A stretch of 64,000 nt of DNA from Byssochlamys sp. IMV 00236 (lineage: Eukaryota; Ascomycota; Eurotiomycetes; Eurotiales; Thermoascaceae). Location of the stretch: contig MSJH02000808.1 of NCBI GenBank assembly GCA_001931875.2, positions 264,997 to 328,996 on the forward strand. The letters run 5' to 3'. The translations under genes were made by a program, and so were the position numbers. How positions within the stretch are numbered: position 1 is the first letter of the stretch; every line of letters begins with the position of its first letter. Shown here piece after piece: positions 32,719 through 44,304 of this stretch. The notes under the pieces were generated by a model. It was not told where the DNA came from, did not search any database, and worked only from the letters and a program-made list of their open reading frames with translations.

Positions 32719-35012
32719 AATGGAAGTCTTGTGTGAGTTTGATTTTCCTTGGTAAGTTTGATGTGAAGCCGATAGTCTGGGATCCTCTAAGTAGAAAGTC
32801 TAGTAAATTGAGTAATGTAAAAGTCGTGGATGGAAACCAATTTTATATCAAGCCTAATACACTGTTCGAATTGCGGTAGTCTCTCTCTGACCCATCCGAG
32901 ATCCCTGCCACCTGGGCAGCTCTATATCCATATTACATCACGATGTAACTACTATTTTTGATACATGCTTTTAGAATTTCAAATACATCTTCTCAGGGCT
33001 CCACCTACAAGTCCTCCGAAGCCTTCCGAGAGGCACCGGCCGAGCCACTATTAAAAGGTACCTAATCACAGCATTAAAAGACCACTGGCTTTCCCTATTA
33101 GCTATATTTACTTTATGCGATATTCGAATAGTTAAAGATACGCAGAGAATAGTTATAAATTAAAAAAGAAGCTTGGATTCAAATTAAGGACAGGCGAACA
33201 GCGCTAGGAAAGATGAACCGTATAGGTCTATAGTAAAAAGAGTACATCCTAACGAAACTCGCGTGTAAACTGCGAATGGAAAATAAAAGCTTCCAGCCAC
33301 GGCTTATTATTAAAGAAAGATTAGTTTGTAAAGCCGCACCCTGTACACAGCTAGGTAAATGTTCTCACGATTAATAAATCCAACCTTAGAACTAATCACT
33401 GGATATTTTTCCCGCACTAAGTAATGGGCACTTGTTATATAAGGCAATCGGACAGATTTGTGAACAGAGCAATATATACCCGGTTAAAAGTATGATAAAG
33501 GGCTAGCGAGGGAGCTGAGATGTAAGTGGTTAGATATTATTTTACAACACATTATTGATAAGTGGATTGAAGAAGTTAATTTAGTTGCTGGGGTTAGTTT
33601 ATCTGTGTAAGTAGCGCAGTATTGCGATAACTGGACTGTCCTATCAGTACAAGAAATACTTGACCTCCTTATAGCTTGCGCCCCCAATCTTTCTAATGTA
33701 CATGAGTAGAGGCACTGGCATTGCATACCTAGAGGGGACCCATTTGTGGGAGGGCGCGGCTATCCGCGAGATTTTGAGATTTAAAGCACCTCGGCAATTT
33801 GAATGATCACTGGCAAATCATGGTCATAGAGCTTATAAAACCATAAGAAACCACTTCAATAGTTCAATTTGGAGGTATTCGAGGAGTTTTATTGCAATAG
33901 AATAAAGGAAGACACAAAAAGCAATGTTGTTAATAGACTCTGGTAGGTCCAACTCTATGCCACACAACAATCCGCTTGTATTTTAGCGGTCGATAGTAAC
34001 ATGCAGAGAAAAGTGGCAAGTTCCGCAGTTTCTTTGGTATCAATAGTCATTTTGGCATGACTTCAAGCTGGAGAACAGGTGTTGTAGGCAAACAAAAACC
34101 CCGCAGGATCCCACAGTATGCGTATATACCAAATCAAGCTAGGTAGAAGTATTCACTTACAAAAATGCCGCACAAGGTTTCTGAGCCAAGGAATTATTGA
34201 GAGGATGTACATACGATGGCTTAGCTGAAAGTGTGCCAGTGGAGTGCAAGATTCGATCTGCAAAGGTTGATACAAGTACTGATGCTAACGCCGCTGATCC
34301 CGATTCACAGACCCCAAATAATACATGACATACCCACAGTTTAGCTACGCTCCAAAAAGCCTTACTATTTATAGTACGGGTACCATCTCCGGACAAGTTC
34401 AAGTTAGGCCTAGGTTTTCAGTGCCAGCTGAAAGTGAATCCCCCAATATTATTGGTGTGAAGATCTTGTATGGATCCACGGATGCGAACAATGATTTGAC
34501 ATCAATGAGTCTGCGTAGAAAACCTGATTCTGCTCTGCTGCTCGATTATTCAAAGCGCGGCCTTGACATGTCCGTTCTGCTTCGTCACTTCCAACGAGAA
34601 CCATCTTGGAATAAATATTCTGGTATCAAACTCATTCTTACTTCTTCAATATGTCTTGCTATCAGTCAATGCCCCTTATATTCTCAGAATACGTCCACCA
34701 CTATAAAGCAGAGGAATGGTGGAAGCGCATTTAAGAGCATAGTAAAGACTATGAATGGCTACGCGTCATTAGATTGACTCGAGTCAAAGACCTTGATTCA
34801 CTATGGGCTCATGAATATGTTCGAACCCTATATAGGGTCACCGGATCACGTGACACTAGTAAACAGGGCGGCCAAGAGTGTTCAACAATGCCCGACCGGA
34901 GCACCGCTTAAGTATTGTTTCTCAATATCTATCTGAACACCAGAAGTCAACGAGTTACCTTTCCAAAAACCGAAATATCTCGTTGTCCACTTGTTGTCAA
35001 ACTGTGACAAAT
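32719..35012. other. gene-poor 2.3-kb stretch
   Basis: No convincing gene. The largest frames (33484-33726 -, 34157-34402 -, 34325-34777 +) overlap one another or lack motifs, splice context and codon bias. The sequence is moderately A+T-rich. It includes the promoter of the small gene at 35013. Confidence 0.35.
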
Positions 35013-35253
35013 ATGCCTGCGAGTGATTGTCTTCGTAAGTGCTCTTTCTAATTAGCCTCTACGGCAATAAACTCACATAGGAGCAGAGCCACCCCTCACC
35101 CCGGCGGAGCGAGCTATCGTCAAGAGCTATGGCGGCTGGACTTTTTTCCTGGCTAACTATGGATTGAAACCTTGGAATACGGACGACGCCAAAGAAGGAA
35201 AGCAGATATTAGAAGGCTTGGTTGCTACGCAGCAGCACGACGAAGAAGAATAG
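35013..35253 (+). CDS. conserved fungal small protein (64 aa), unknown function
   Basis: Two exons (35013-35034 and 35081-35253) separated by a 46-nt intron (GTAAGT...CATAG) encode 64 aa. The core LTPAERAIVKSYGGW, then an FFLANYGLKPWNTDDAKEG-type segment, matches a short protein I remember as widely conserved in Eurotiomycetes without known function. The C-terminus is acidic (DEEE). There are no signal peptide, membrane segment or cysteine pairs that would suggest secretion. It was missed by simple ORF scanning because the first exon is only seven codons. The initiator is the only ATG that splices in frame to the core. Confidence 0.7.
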
Positions 35254-35947
35254 CCTTAACCAGGGTACCTCGGTTGCGTAAGTATCTGCTGGCTATTGGA
35301 GTGTTGAAGTAAACTGACAATGATACATGGTAATAGATGAATCGTTTTCACGATATGATTACGAGAGACGTATGATGGATATCCTCACAGTGGCAGAGGC
35401 TTATGGACTGGGCTAGTACCTTTTAACTAAAGAATAAGTCCAATTATTTTCTTAAGACAAATTCACTACCGGAGCAGCAAATATCCAAAGAGGAGTAGTG
35501 CCTATCCAAGGCAGGAAGTAAAGCGGATAGTTAGTAGTTAGTTAGTCTAAGTAGAGCGTTGGAGACCAGACACTAAGTAAACGGCCAAGTGCTGATCGAA
35601 GCTTAGACGGATGTAAGTACCTAGGTACCTACCTACATCTTAGCATCTCCAGTGGCGGTGGCTTGCTTCCAGATCTTGATATTTCTATACCCTTGAGTCG
35701 TTTGAGTCGTACCATGACAAGCAGTTGTGCTGATAAGTGTTCCAGTGACCAGTTTCTTGTTCCCCTGATCTTCGTGTGGTCCCTTGGCGTAATTATGATG
35801 ACATGTCTGGGGATCTTTACCTGAGCCAGGGAACATGAACCGACCGCCAAGATCTGAATCCTCCAGAGTTTTTCGAATAAAAAGTGCACTGCTGCTCGTT
35901 TATGGCGGGCACAGAAAAACTGCACGCTTCAATTGCACCCGTCGATT
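35254..35947. other. intergenic with inverted-repeat cluster
   Basis: No gene is supported. At 35610-35639 there is an imperfect 30-bp palindrome (arms GATGTA...TACATC) around the perfect 12-bp palindrome GTACCTAGGTAC. It may also hold the promoter of the transporter gene at 35948. Confidence 0.4.
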
Positions 35948-37420
35948 ATGACTTCCTCTAACGGTATCCTTGAGCCCTTTCTGGGCGCCTTACAGGCATG
36001 CGTCTCCGTTCTGTTTACTCTCTTTTGGGGACTTGTTGCAAGGAGGATGAAGTTACTGAAGGAGCAGTCGATCAAAGATCTGTCTGGACTAGGTGTGAGG
36101 GTCTTCCTGCCGGCTTTGATAGTTGTCAATCTGGGTTCTCAGCTGCATCTCGACACTGCACTCGATTATATCCCAGTATTAGGTAGGGGGGATCGGACTA
36201 TACATGCTGTACAGAAACTACTAACATTACTTTATTACAGTTTGGTCGACTGCATATACCGTACTGTCCATTCTGATCTCTCATTTTGTCACCAAACTAT
36301 TGAGACTACCACCCTGGGTTACTCCGGCATGTGCCTTCAATAACACCACTTCTCTACCATTGTTTCTGATGCAGTCGCTAGAGAGTGCTGGAAGTCTAAA
36401 GCTGATTCTTCCGGACGGGAAACCAATGTCTGACGCAGTTGAACAGGCACAGAGTTATTTCCTGGTCTGTGCTGTCATCAGTAAGGTGATAGCTTATGCG
36501 ACGGGCCCTAGGATGCTCCAAAATGGACGCGGTGGAGATGACCAAGACGAAGAAAATCAGCAGAACGGGGGAGAAAACAATCAGGATACTGAGCCAAGCG
36601 AGGAGCAGTTGGATGAAGAGACCCCCTTGTTGCCCGAATCCGTACACAAGGCCGGTCATAAGATGGTCTCCCCATTCAAGCACGGAGCAAACTACGTCTT
36701 CTCTCTCTTCCCCAGACGCGTCAAACAGGAACTAGTGTCCGTCGATTCTCCATTTGTGGACACGGCTATCCTCTGTGCTCTGACGGGTACCATTCTCGGG
36801 TTGGTGCCTCCCCTCCACAAGGCCTTTTTCGACCCATATGACGAAGGAGGAATCTTCAACGCTTGGTTGACAGCCAGTGTGAAGAATGTTGGGAAACTGT
36901 TCACAACATCGCAAGTGTTTGTCGTGGGAGCAAAGCTAGGTGTCAGCTTTGAAAGAATGAAGCGCAGCGAAGGCTCGGGGAAAGTCCCAAAGCGAGCGAT
37001 CCTTACAATCTTCCTTATCCGTCTAGTTATCTGGCCAGCGTAAGTTAGACAGGATTATGCTTTGATTTTGTATTTCTACAATTACTGATGGCACTTTATA
37101 CAGAATAAGCATTTCTCTCATCTATGCCCTTGCTCTCAAAACAGGCCTGGTGCGCAATAACCCAATCTTGTGGTTCACAATGATGCTTATGCCAGCTGGT
37201 CCTCCCGCGTTGATTATCTCAGGTCTGGCAGAATTTGCCAAGGTGTCGGAGGTTGAGAAGTTTGCGGTTGCCAAAGTCCTTGCGGTATGTAGAAAACTGC
37301 ACACATCGATTAGATCATTGCTGACTTCTGCAGATCATGTACGGCCTGTCTCCATTCTTCTGTCTCACTATTACCGGTGCTTTGAAGGCCACTCAAGCGG
37401 TACTTGAACATAAGTCATGA
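35948..37420 (+). CDS. auxin efflux carrier family (AEC) membrane transporter
   Basis: Four exons (35948-36182, 36241-37039, 37104-37284, 37334-37420) encode 433 aa. The layout is typical of fungal AEC proteins: about five N-terminal helices, with a VFLPALIVVNLG segment then a PPWVTPACAFNNTTSLPL segment carrying the conserved N-N-T/S core. A long hydrophilic acidic loop (about residues 190-235) follows, then C-terminal helices including MLMPAGPPALIISG. Yeast relatives sit in the ER or other membranes; substrates are unknown, and plant PIN proteins move auxin. The frame is open 5 codons upstream of the ATG at 35948, but that region has no ATG. The gene appears intact, in contrast to the pseudogenes that follow. 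Confidence 0.88.
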
Positions 37421-38965
37421 GAAATCCGAAATTGCGTCGCGACGAAAAGTACATTACAAACGGCGATATAGTTATTAGGCAACTGAACATTGAATTTGCC
37501 TACGTTATACCAGTTCTTCTCATGCACTGCGGATGGCGTTCGGATGGTCGAGTAAACTTTATCTACATATATTCCTCCCATTTACCTGGATACCGCCTTT
37601 ATTTGGAATTCAAACTTTCGCTACACTCTTTCAATATAGATAACTCAGTATACAGTAGTCGACGGCGATTCTAAGGCTTGCATCTCTCTCATTTAGCGCC
37701 GAAGTTTCAGACCTCGAACATATCAACCACCTATAAGATGGTCCCCGATATGTACGCGGTGTCCGAAGGGAACTCGTCCAGATATTGCGTAGATCATTGA
37801 GTTAATTGTTATGGACTATTATCTGCAAGTTGTTATCTGAGATCTCTAACCGATGTCACATGGTATATAACAGTTATATACTGTTCCCAACCTTCCCGAT
37901 TCCTACCTCCGAAAGGATCTCTCTTGCGACCGAACTGCTCGTCATACCAACATCGCAAAACTTCATTTTATCTAATATTCTACATGTGGGCAATCTTTTT
38001 ATTTTCTTGCACAACTCGCTGACCAAGATCAAAGTATGTATCAAACTTAGGTTACGACGACTATATATGCCTGTAGGCATATTGTTGTAGGTCGAGATCC
38101 GCATCGTTGTCCCAAGAATCATCCGGAGCCCTGGCCGGAAGTATGTACATACATATGGCGAGTTCGCACAATCGTCGACGGACATGTCCAACATGTTCAG
38201 GGGTGTCAAATGGGAACTAGACATGGGATGGTGAGCCACGCTACTTGAATCATGACCATCTACGCTACTGACTTGTAAGGGAGATCTGCAAGTAACATTC
38301 ATCCTTGAATCCAAACTCCGAATAGTATATGATTCATACGCCACCCTTTCTCCACGATTTCTGGTGCAGCTCATGATCATGATTGTATTAAACATTGCGG
38401 ATAGTCGTCTTTTCCCCCTAGTTCCAGTCAAATGATTTGCTTTTCGTGCCACTGTAGTGTCCTGGTTACAGTATGGAATCGCGATAGTTCAAGTCACTTG
38501 ATCGCCAGACTTGGACTTCTTTACAGCATATGAAGTTTTCCCGAAAGTGTTACGTTTTTCAATTCCATCCGAGACAAGAGGCATTTAATAGATCCGAGAC
38601 TTTTCGCCTGTGTCAGAAAATATATGCTGAGAACTCAGACTAAGACGTGATAGTTATAGCAAGGTATTCATCAAAGATATCTACTGTAAGATAATCTACT
38701 GCGATATGTCTAATTGGCCTCGATTTTCCAGACGACGTTTTCGTAGGCTATACACAGAGAAAGTGGAATTCCTATAGTTATTATGTCCAATGCCTCCAAT
38801 TTGTCTTTACTGACCCGATATATAGAAGTCAACAACAGTGAGATCAGTTATCGGTCTGGCGTATTCCACTACTGAAAATATTAGGTAGATAATCGCAAAG
38901 CAGGCTCAATCATGGTTCCTTCTACTAAGGGGCTGTCACGGTCAGGTCTATTCGGCCATATCGAC
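37421..38965. other. intergenic, 1.5 kb
   Basis: No supportable gene. A 192-codon minus-strand frame (37874-38452) is the only long one; it has no recognisable motif and a biased composition. The DNA is otherwise featureless. Confidence 0.35.
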
Positions 38966-39519
38966 TCATTGCATCGCATTCCACAATTTAGTTCCTATAA
39001 TCTGTGGAAACCATACGGCTCTCCTCTTACAGAAAAATTCTTACTCAGGTATCTAATCTTTGCCCTCTGCGTTGTTCATCGTTCCAGTACTAATAATAAC
39101 GGCGTCTTTGAGCATAATATTGAAAGAATTGGTGATAAACAATGGCGAGCCACACGAACTGCAAAGAGAACGTAACACAGAGTGTCCAGCATCTGTCTCA
39201 GTGTCCTCAGAAGTTCGTAGAATTTATTCTCCTTGGAGAATGCGGAGTTGCTAAGTACGACTTGTAAATTAGTATCTAATAAGCTCTTTTGCTGACGCCC
39301 GTCGCGGGAGTTAACAGGCGGGGAAAAGAGAGTAAAGCAAAACAGAGCGCAACACCATACAGACTTCCGATAGAAATTATTTGCCATGAAGATAGATCCA
39401 GTTGCACGGCGACAATTATCAAAATGACAGAGAACCTTCTTCGTCAATGGTTGTCCGACGACTTCGTATTCGACTTTTCTGCAGAGGCAGCTTCCAGAAG
39501 TAATGCGAGAATCAGTCAT
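38966..39519 (-). pseudogene. GFA-family (glutathione-dependent formaldehyde-activating enzyme-like) pseudogene
   Basis: Exon 1 (39519-39361) and exon 2 (39250-38966) together give 148 codons in one frame including the terminal stop, the normal size of a GFA/CENP-V-fold zinc protein. Recognisable parts are SGSCLCRKVEYEV, the C-x-x-x-x-C-R region, CSSCGSPLF and the C-terminal EFFCKRRAVW block. Exon 2 carries three in-frame stops: a TAA at 39226-39224, a TAG directly after the GKD triplet, and a TAA just before EFFCK. They sit where family members have Gln/Lys/Glu and Trp, so G-to-A and C-to-T changes explain them. One zinc-ligand Cys of the usual CHC motif is Phe (CHF). Splice sites are intact. 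The gene is decayed but not shifted, suggesting recent loss or RIP-type mutation. Confidence 0.8.
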
Positions 39520-39748
39520 GGTAGGCACAACCGATAATGCCATTGAGCCTTTTCTTATAACGATTCCTCCAGTTCGTAGTCACGTATCATATCATAGGAA
39601 GAAAGCTTATCTGAAACCACTTGATTGATGGCCAAAGTAAATCGTTGAGATCCAGAGTCAAACTCAAGGCGACTATCTGCGTACTTGTTTCTGTCGCAAG
39701 CACAACATAGGGTTTCTTCGTTGGTCCTGCCTTGCGGAACTTCTCTTA

Positions 39749-40923
39749 TCAACATAGGACGTCGCCTTCTTTGGGGGGGATGTTTTCAATGTCGGATCCG
39801 GGCAACGGGGCAACATACTGGTGGGTCTGGGCTGCTGTGTCTTCTTCTTCGCTCCAGAACTCGTACTCTGGACCATCCTGAGGTTCAGAGACATAGTAGC
39901 GAAGAAAAAGCTCGGAGGGTGCGTCGGTCCTAGATAGAAAGCTGTAGATAGGCGAAACCAGAACTTTTAATGTACCAGACTTGTCGAAATGGGCTTGCAG
40001 GAGACGGCCATGTCGCGGCCCAAAAAGAGATATAGCCAGTACCTATTGAGATTAGAATGGGTTAGCGCAGTTGAATATCAGACTTGGGCAAGATAGCAGG
40101 GCAAAAAGAAAGGTTAAATATACTTACTGGAAAAAGCGATGTTTTTTCAAATTCCTTCTGCTGCAGACGGTTTTCAATTGCTTGTGCAATAGGTCCTAAT
40201 TCGCCAAGCAATAATTCATTATCTTTGGCTTCTGCTCCAGTGCAAATAACGAGTATAATATGCGGGCGAAGTGTTTCTGGGTTATCGTCGTCGTCCTGCC
40301 ACTCCCTCTGGGCATATGTATCCCAATGTAGAAAGTCTCCACGATGGCCATACATTAGTCTCTGTCCATTATCCCAGAACGAATTGTCATGTCTGCATTA
40401 TCGAAATTATATATTAGAACATAAATTTCATTGATAATATATTCGAAAACTTACTCGATTTAGGACTACTTACTTGATTTGGGACCATCCAGTGATTTCT
40501 TCAAGAAATTCATCATCTCGCCCAATCTGCTTGCGCAAGTAGACGTAACAGACTTGCAAATAGTTGTAGGTTTGAAATGCTCTTTCCCTCATGATAATTG
40601 AAGGAGAAACATTTTTCATATTTGCAGGTTCATCATAGCTTGCGTCAAAGTCGATATAATAATCGATACCGCCCCCGTCGAGTTCAGACTCGGGAATTGA
40701 ATATTTTCCAAACTCCTCCAAGGTCATAGGTCTAAAGAGGCAGGCTTTAGAATTTGAGGAAATTCCTGTCATAAGGATCAAAAGATCTAAGAGAAATGCC
40801 GAGGCTAGTAAGTTCGTCCTGTCCATAAGCTGCCTGGGCTTGGGAATCTAGTTTTTCGAGCAAGCCCGATAGTGCTTGGTTGTATTTGTCTCTTAGGAGA
40901 GCTCGTTCATGAATGGACGCCAT
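39749..40923 (-). pseudogene. duplicated fungal gene of unknown function, copy A (frameshifted)
   Basis: Three exons (40923-40474, 40392-40128, 40042-39749) would encode about 335 aa if one extra base is ignored. Near 40744 the sequence reads FLKF then a stop in the starting frame, while the next frame continues as NSKACLFRPM. The paralogue at 60.8-61.9 kb is continuous at this point (FLNSKACLF), so copy A has a +1 insertion in an A run. No domain is recognised. Shared blocks include ALLRDKY, the acidic LESELN/PESELD stretch, RPHI.L.ICTGAEAKD, KEFEKTSLFP, SLFGPRHGRLLQA and PGSDIENIPPKEGD. The LFGPRHG part and the many charged residues suggest a soluble protein. Homology to copy B continues past the stop codon, so the whole locus was duplicated. 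Confidence 0.7.
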
Positions 40924-41475
40924 AGTGGCACAAAAGAGAGATACAAGAACCTCACTTTGGTTGAGAAACGAAGGCCAAATCCCAGAGAAATGAATAGCGG
41001 AGTAGATATAGTCTCTTACGTCGGTAGTTGTTGGATGTCGGACCCTTCGGGTGTTCCTCTTGGCCGCTCTGTTCACTGGTGTCGCGTGACCTAGGCGAAC
41101 CCATACTTAAGTACCTAGGCTCTAGTTCAATCAAGCAAGCTTTCTATATCTGCGATCAGGAGGGGAAACAAGTGCAGTCGACCGTCGGAAATGTATCATT
41201 GGTGGAAATTCAAATATAGTACTCCGTATATCGTCCGAACACTCTGACAGCACAATAAGTATATTTAGCCATGACGTCCCGCTTCAGGTTGGGGATTAGA
41301 GATGGTCAGTCCACGGAGAACATATATGTATGTACATACATATATTGCATCCTTGTAACTATAAGGTGTTGCTTATACATGAAGAGGGATGCGACGCTCT
41401 TACACGAGGTTAGGATTGAGGTTATCAGGCTGATTCTATAGTTGGAATAGGGCGCAAGCTTTCTATCCATTCACA
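40924..41475. other. intergenic with perfect 24-bp palindrome
   Basis: Divergent promoter region between copy A (-) and the glycosidase pseudogene (+). A perfect 24-bp palindrome built from ATATATGTATGT and its complement lies at 41322-41345. A TACTCCGTA nonamer occurs at about 41219. Confidence 0.5.
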
Positions 41476-42914
41476 ATGCTTCAACTCAATCTCCCCCTCA
41501 TCCTCCTACTATACACCTCCCTATCCCAAGGAACAATCGTCCGACGACCCATCATCACCCGTTTCAACCCAACCCGACGCACTGTATCATCCAACTACAC
41601 AACTCCCATCCAGATCGGAAACGGCAACTTCGCTTTCGGAGCCGACATCACCGGTCTACAGACCCTTCAACCTTTCAACACGCTGTCATCATGGGGTTGG
41701 CACAATACCTCACTGCCAAACAATACAACGCCTGCAAACTTCACGGGGCTCGATTGGTGGACGCACGGCAGGCTGGTGAATTACGACCAGCCGAATCCTG
41801 CAGAGCCGGAGATTTCGCAGTGGTTGATCGCGAATCCGCATAGGGTCAATCTGGGGAGGGTAGGGTTTGCTTTTTTCGAGGGAGATGTGGCAGTCAACGT
41901 GTTGATGGAGAGAGATGTGTCTTCTGCAATGCAGGAATTAGATCTCTATTCTGGATCTGTCAAGTCTGTTTTTACGGTCAATGGGTCAGAGGTCGAAGTC
42001 ACTACCGTGGTAGATCCACAAACAGACACTTTGGCCGTCAAGACATCCTCGACGCTGCTGAATGAGGGCCGACTAGGGTTCTTTGTGGATTATCCATATG
42101 CGACGGATGTGAATAAATTCGAGGCTCCGTACGTTGGTGATTGGGATGCAGTCAACAAGCATAAGACCGATCTCGAGAATGAGAATGGAAATGGAGCGCA
42201 TGGTGCTGCGAAGATTACGCACAAGATGGATAACACCGTTTATTACACCTATTTGAGATGGAATGAGAAGTCTCTCCTCCAAACAGCACGACAAACCCTA
42301 CGTTTGAACTCGCATACTGGCGATTCGGCCTGGATACAGCCATCACTTGGAAACAGCGCTTGAATGAGCCCGTTCCAGAGACATGGAGTACTGTTGCAGC
42401 ACATCTCGCACCGCTTCCCACCACCAAGTCCCCAACGGGAGAGGAAACCTACACTCTCTACGAAGGAATCTCTAACATGTGGAGGGACCCCCAGACCGTG
42501 ATGGATCATCCAGCCTTGACAGCTATCTACGGCCTGCTCCCCGCACCGTCCCGCGCACCAGACATTCTGAACCGCACCATTCTCACTGCCACTGCGGTCG
42601 AGGTTGCCCGTGCTTGGAATTTCACTGATTGTTGGGGTTGGGACTTTCCCATGCTTGCCATGAATTCAGTGCGGTTAGGCGATGTAGATGCGGCCGTGAG
42701 GTATCTGGTTGACGAGTACTTCCAGTTTGACGACGTCGGCATGCCCATAGGATCAGAGGGAAAGGCACCCACGCCGTATTTTCCCGGAAGTGGAGGATTA
42801 CTGCAGGCTGTGGCAATGATGGCTGGCGGGTGGGGAGGAGAGGACACAGGATTTGTACCGGCTTTTCCAAGAGATTGGATGGCCAGAGTAGAAAAGTTTA
42901 AAGGAGTCCTATGA
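41476..42914 (+). pseudogene. six-hairpin glycosidase-like secreted enzyme, internal deletion
   Basis: The 5' part (41476 to about 42272) starts with a signal peptide (MLQLNLPLILLLYTSLSQG) and the conserved IGNGNFAFGADITGLQT block of a fungal secreted six-hairpin glycosidase-like family, with several N-glycosylation sites. At about 42272-42285 the frame changes abruptly and the downstream frame reads FELAYWRFGLDTAITW...NEPVPETW and on to the usual C-terminus at 42914. In the family these two parts are separated by several hundred residues containing the catalytic barrel. The coding total is about 480 codons, against roughly 700-800 that I recall. I conclude that an internal deletion of more than 0.5 kb removed the middle and shifted the frame. 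No splice sites explain the junction. Confidence 0.7.
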
Positions 42915-43193
42915 ATTGAGACATTGGTGTAGGCAACCGGGTAAAAGGATGCGAGTAAAATATTAAAATATGAATTCTGTGATGAATTTCCGCGGCATTG
43001 TTCTGTGCATATGCCATTTCCTGCGTCATGCTATTTTCACACCTGGACAAACAACAACTGTATGGGGAATATCTCACAGAGAATGGAATGCTTTGCCGGC
43101 AGGGATATCTTTCTGAAAAGTGAAATATCAAACATAGAAGATAAATTGATGCCAGGCAGAATGTATAATTTAGCAAGCATTGACAGCAACCGC

Positions 43194-44304
43194 TTACTTG
43201 CTGCGCTTGTAGATCTTGGCGAGGAATGCCTCAAAAACTTCCTTCTTGAGGCCTTGAGTCTCGTCCACGGCGGCGATCTTGGCCCGCAGGTCGCCAACAG
43301 TCTTCTCCTCATTGTCCTTGTACACCTGCTCCAGCTGCAGCTCATTGAAGATGGTCTTGACTTTGGCTTCGAGCTCACGGTCCTTGCGACCGTAGGCGGC
43401 GTCGAGCGTCTTGCGCTGCTCGGGTGTGGCTCTCTGCAGTGCCTGATTGATCAGCCACGAGCACTTGTTATCCTGAATATCAGTACCGATCTTTCCAATG
43501 ACTGCTGGGTCACCGAAGGCATCCAGGTAGTCGTCCTGGATCTGGAAATACTGGCCAAGAGGGATGAGGATATCGTGAGCCTGGCGGAGGTTCTCCTCCG
43601 TCGCAAGTTGGAGGTAGTGCAAAGCCAGGGCCACGGGAAGGTAGAAGCTGTAATAAGCAGTCTTGTAGGTCACGATGAACATGTACTTCTCCATGGAGAA
43701 GTTGTCCAGGTTGACATTGTCCTCTGGGGCGGTGATCAGGTCGCACAGCTGACCCAGCTCGGTCTGCCAGGTGGTCTCATGGAAGAGCTCCACAAGATCG
43801 ACGTACGCGGGGTGCGAACGGAAATGTTTCTTGAGAATGATGTAGATACCGGATTCCAGCATGAAAGCGTCGTTGATTGCGATCATGCCCACGCCCTCCT
43901 GGCGGTACCAACAGGGCTGGCCACGTCGAGTGATGGAGCTGTCCATGATGTCGTCACTAACGAGGAAGAAGGCCTGCAGAAGCTCCGTGAGCCAGCCCAG
44001 CATGCTGAGGTGCTTGAACTGCTCGTCTGTCAGGGGCTTCTTGAGAAGAGCCAGGCCGGTATCCGGAACGGAGAGACCACGGTTCAGCTTGCCGCCAGGA
44101 GTGTTGACATTGAGGGACTGCGCAATTAAGATATCTCGTTAGCATAAACAGTTGACATAGAAAGCAACTGAACTACTAGCTAACCTTCTCAAACCACTGG
44201 AGAGCGTTCTCCGGCACATTGTACTTCTTCGCAGCCTCCTTGAGGTCCTCCACCAACGAGGGGAAGACCGCCTCGAAGTCCGCACGCTTGACGGTAGTCG
44301 CCAT
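43194..44304 (-). CDS. erg20: farnesyl diphosphate synthase
   Basis: Two exons (44304-44185 and 44117-43194) encode 347 aa, the normal length. The enzyme condenses dimethylallyl and geranyl diphosphate with isopentenyl diphosphate to farnesyl diphosphate, feeding ergosterol, dolichol, haem A, ubiquinone and prenylated proteins; it is cytosolic. The first Asp-rich motif DDIMD (95-99) is followed by [13 protein letters not shown], and the second Asp-rich motif is DDYLD (235-239). The chain-length position before the first Asp motif (QAFFLVSDD) is of farnesyl type with Phe residues, so geranylgeranyl synthase is unlikely. The C-terminus ends YKRSK as usual for fungal FPPS. Intron 1 is 67 nt. No secondary-metabolite genes are nearby, so this is the primary-metabolism copy. 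It is divergent from APC8 across about 660 bp. Confidence 0.97.

Noticed and set aside
34325..34777. 150-codon plus-strand frame in the gene-poor stretch
   Set aside because: No motif or splice evidence; a competing minus-strand frame overlaps it. It could be a lineage-specific gene but cannot be supported.
34800..34850. Possible tRNA T-arm (TTCGAACCC)
   Set aside because: The rest of the cloverleaf (acceptor pairing, D-arm, anticodon arm) could not be folded around it.
37874..38452. 192-codon minus-strand open frame
   Set aside because: No domain, signal peptide, splice context or codon pattern resembling the neighbouring real genes; probably chance.
43194..44304. Farnesyl diphosphate synthase as part of a terpene cluster
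   Set aside because: Neighbours are cell-cycle, splicing and repair genes; no terpene cyclase, P450 or regulator is nearby, so this is the primary-metabolism gene.
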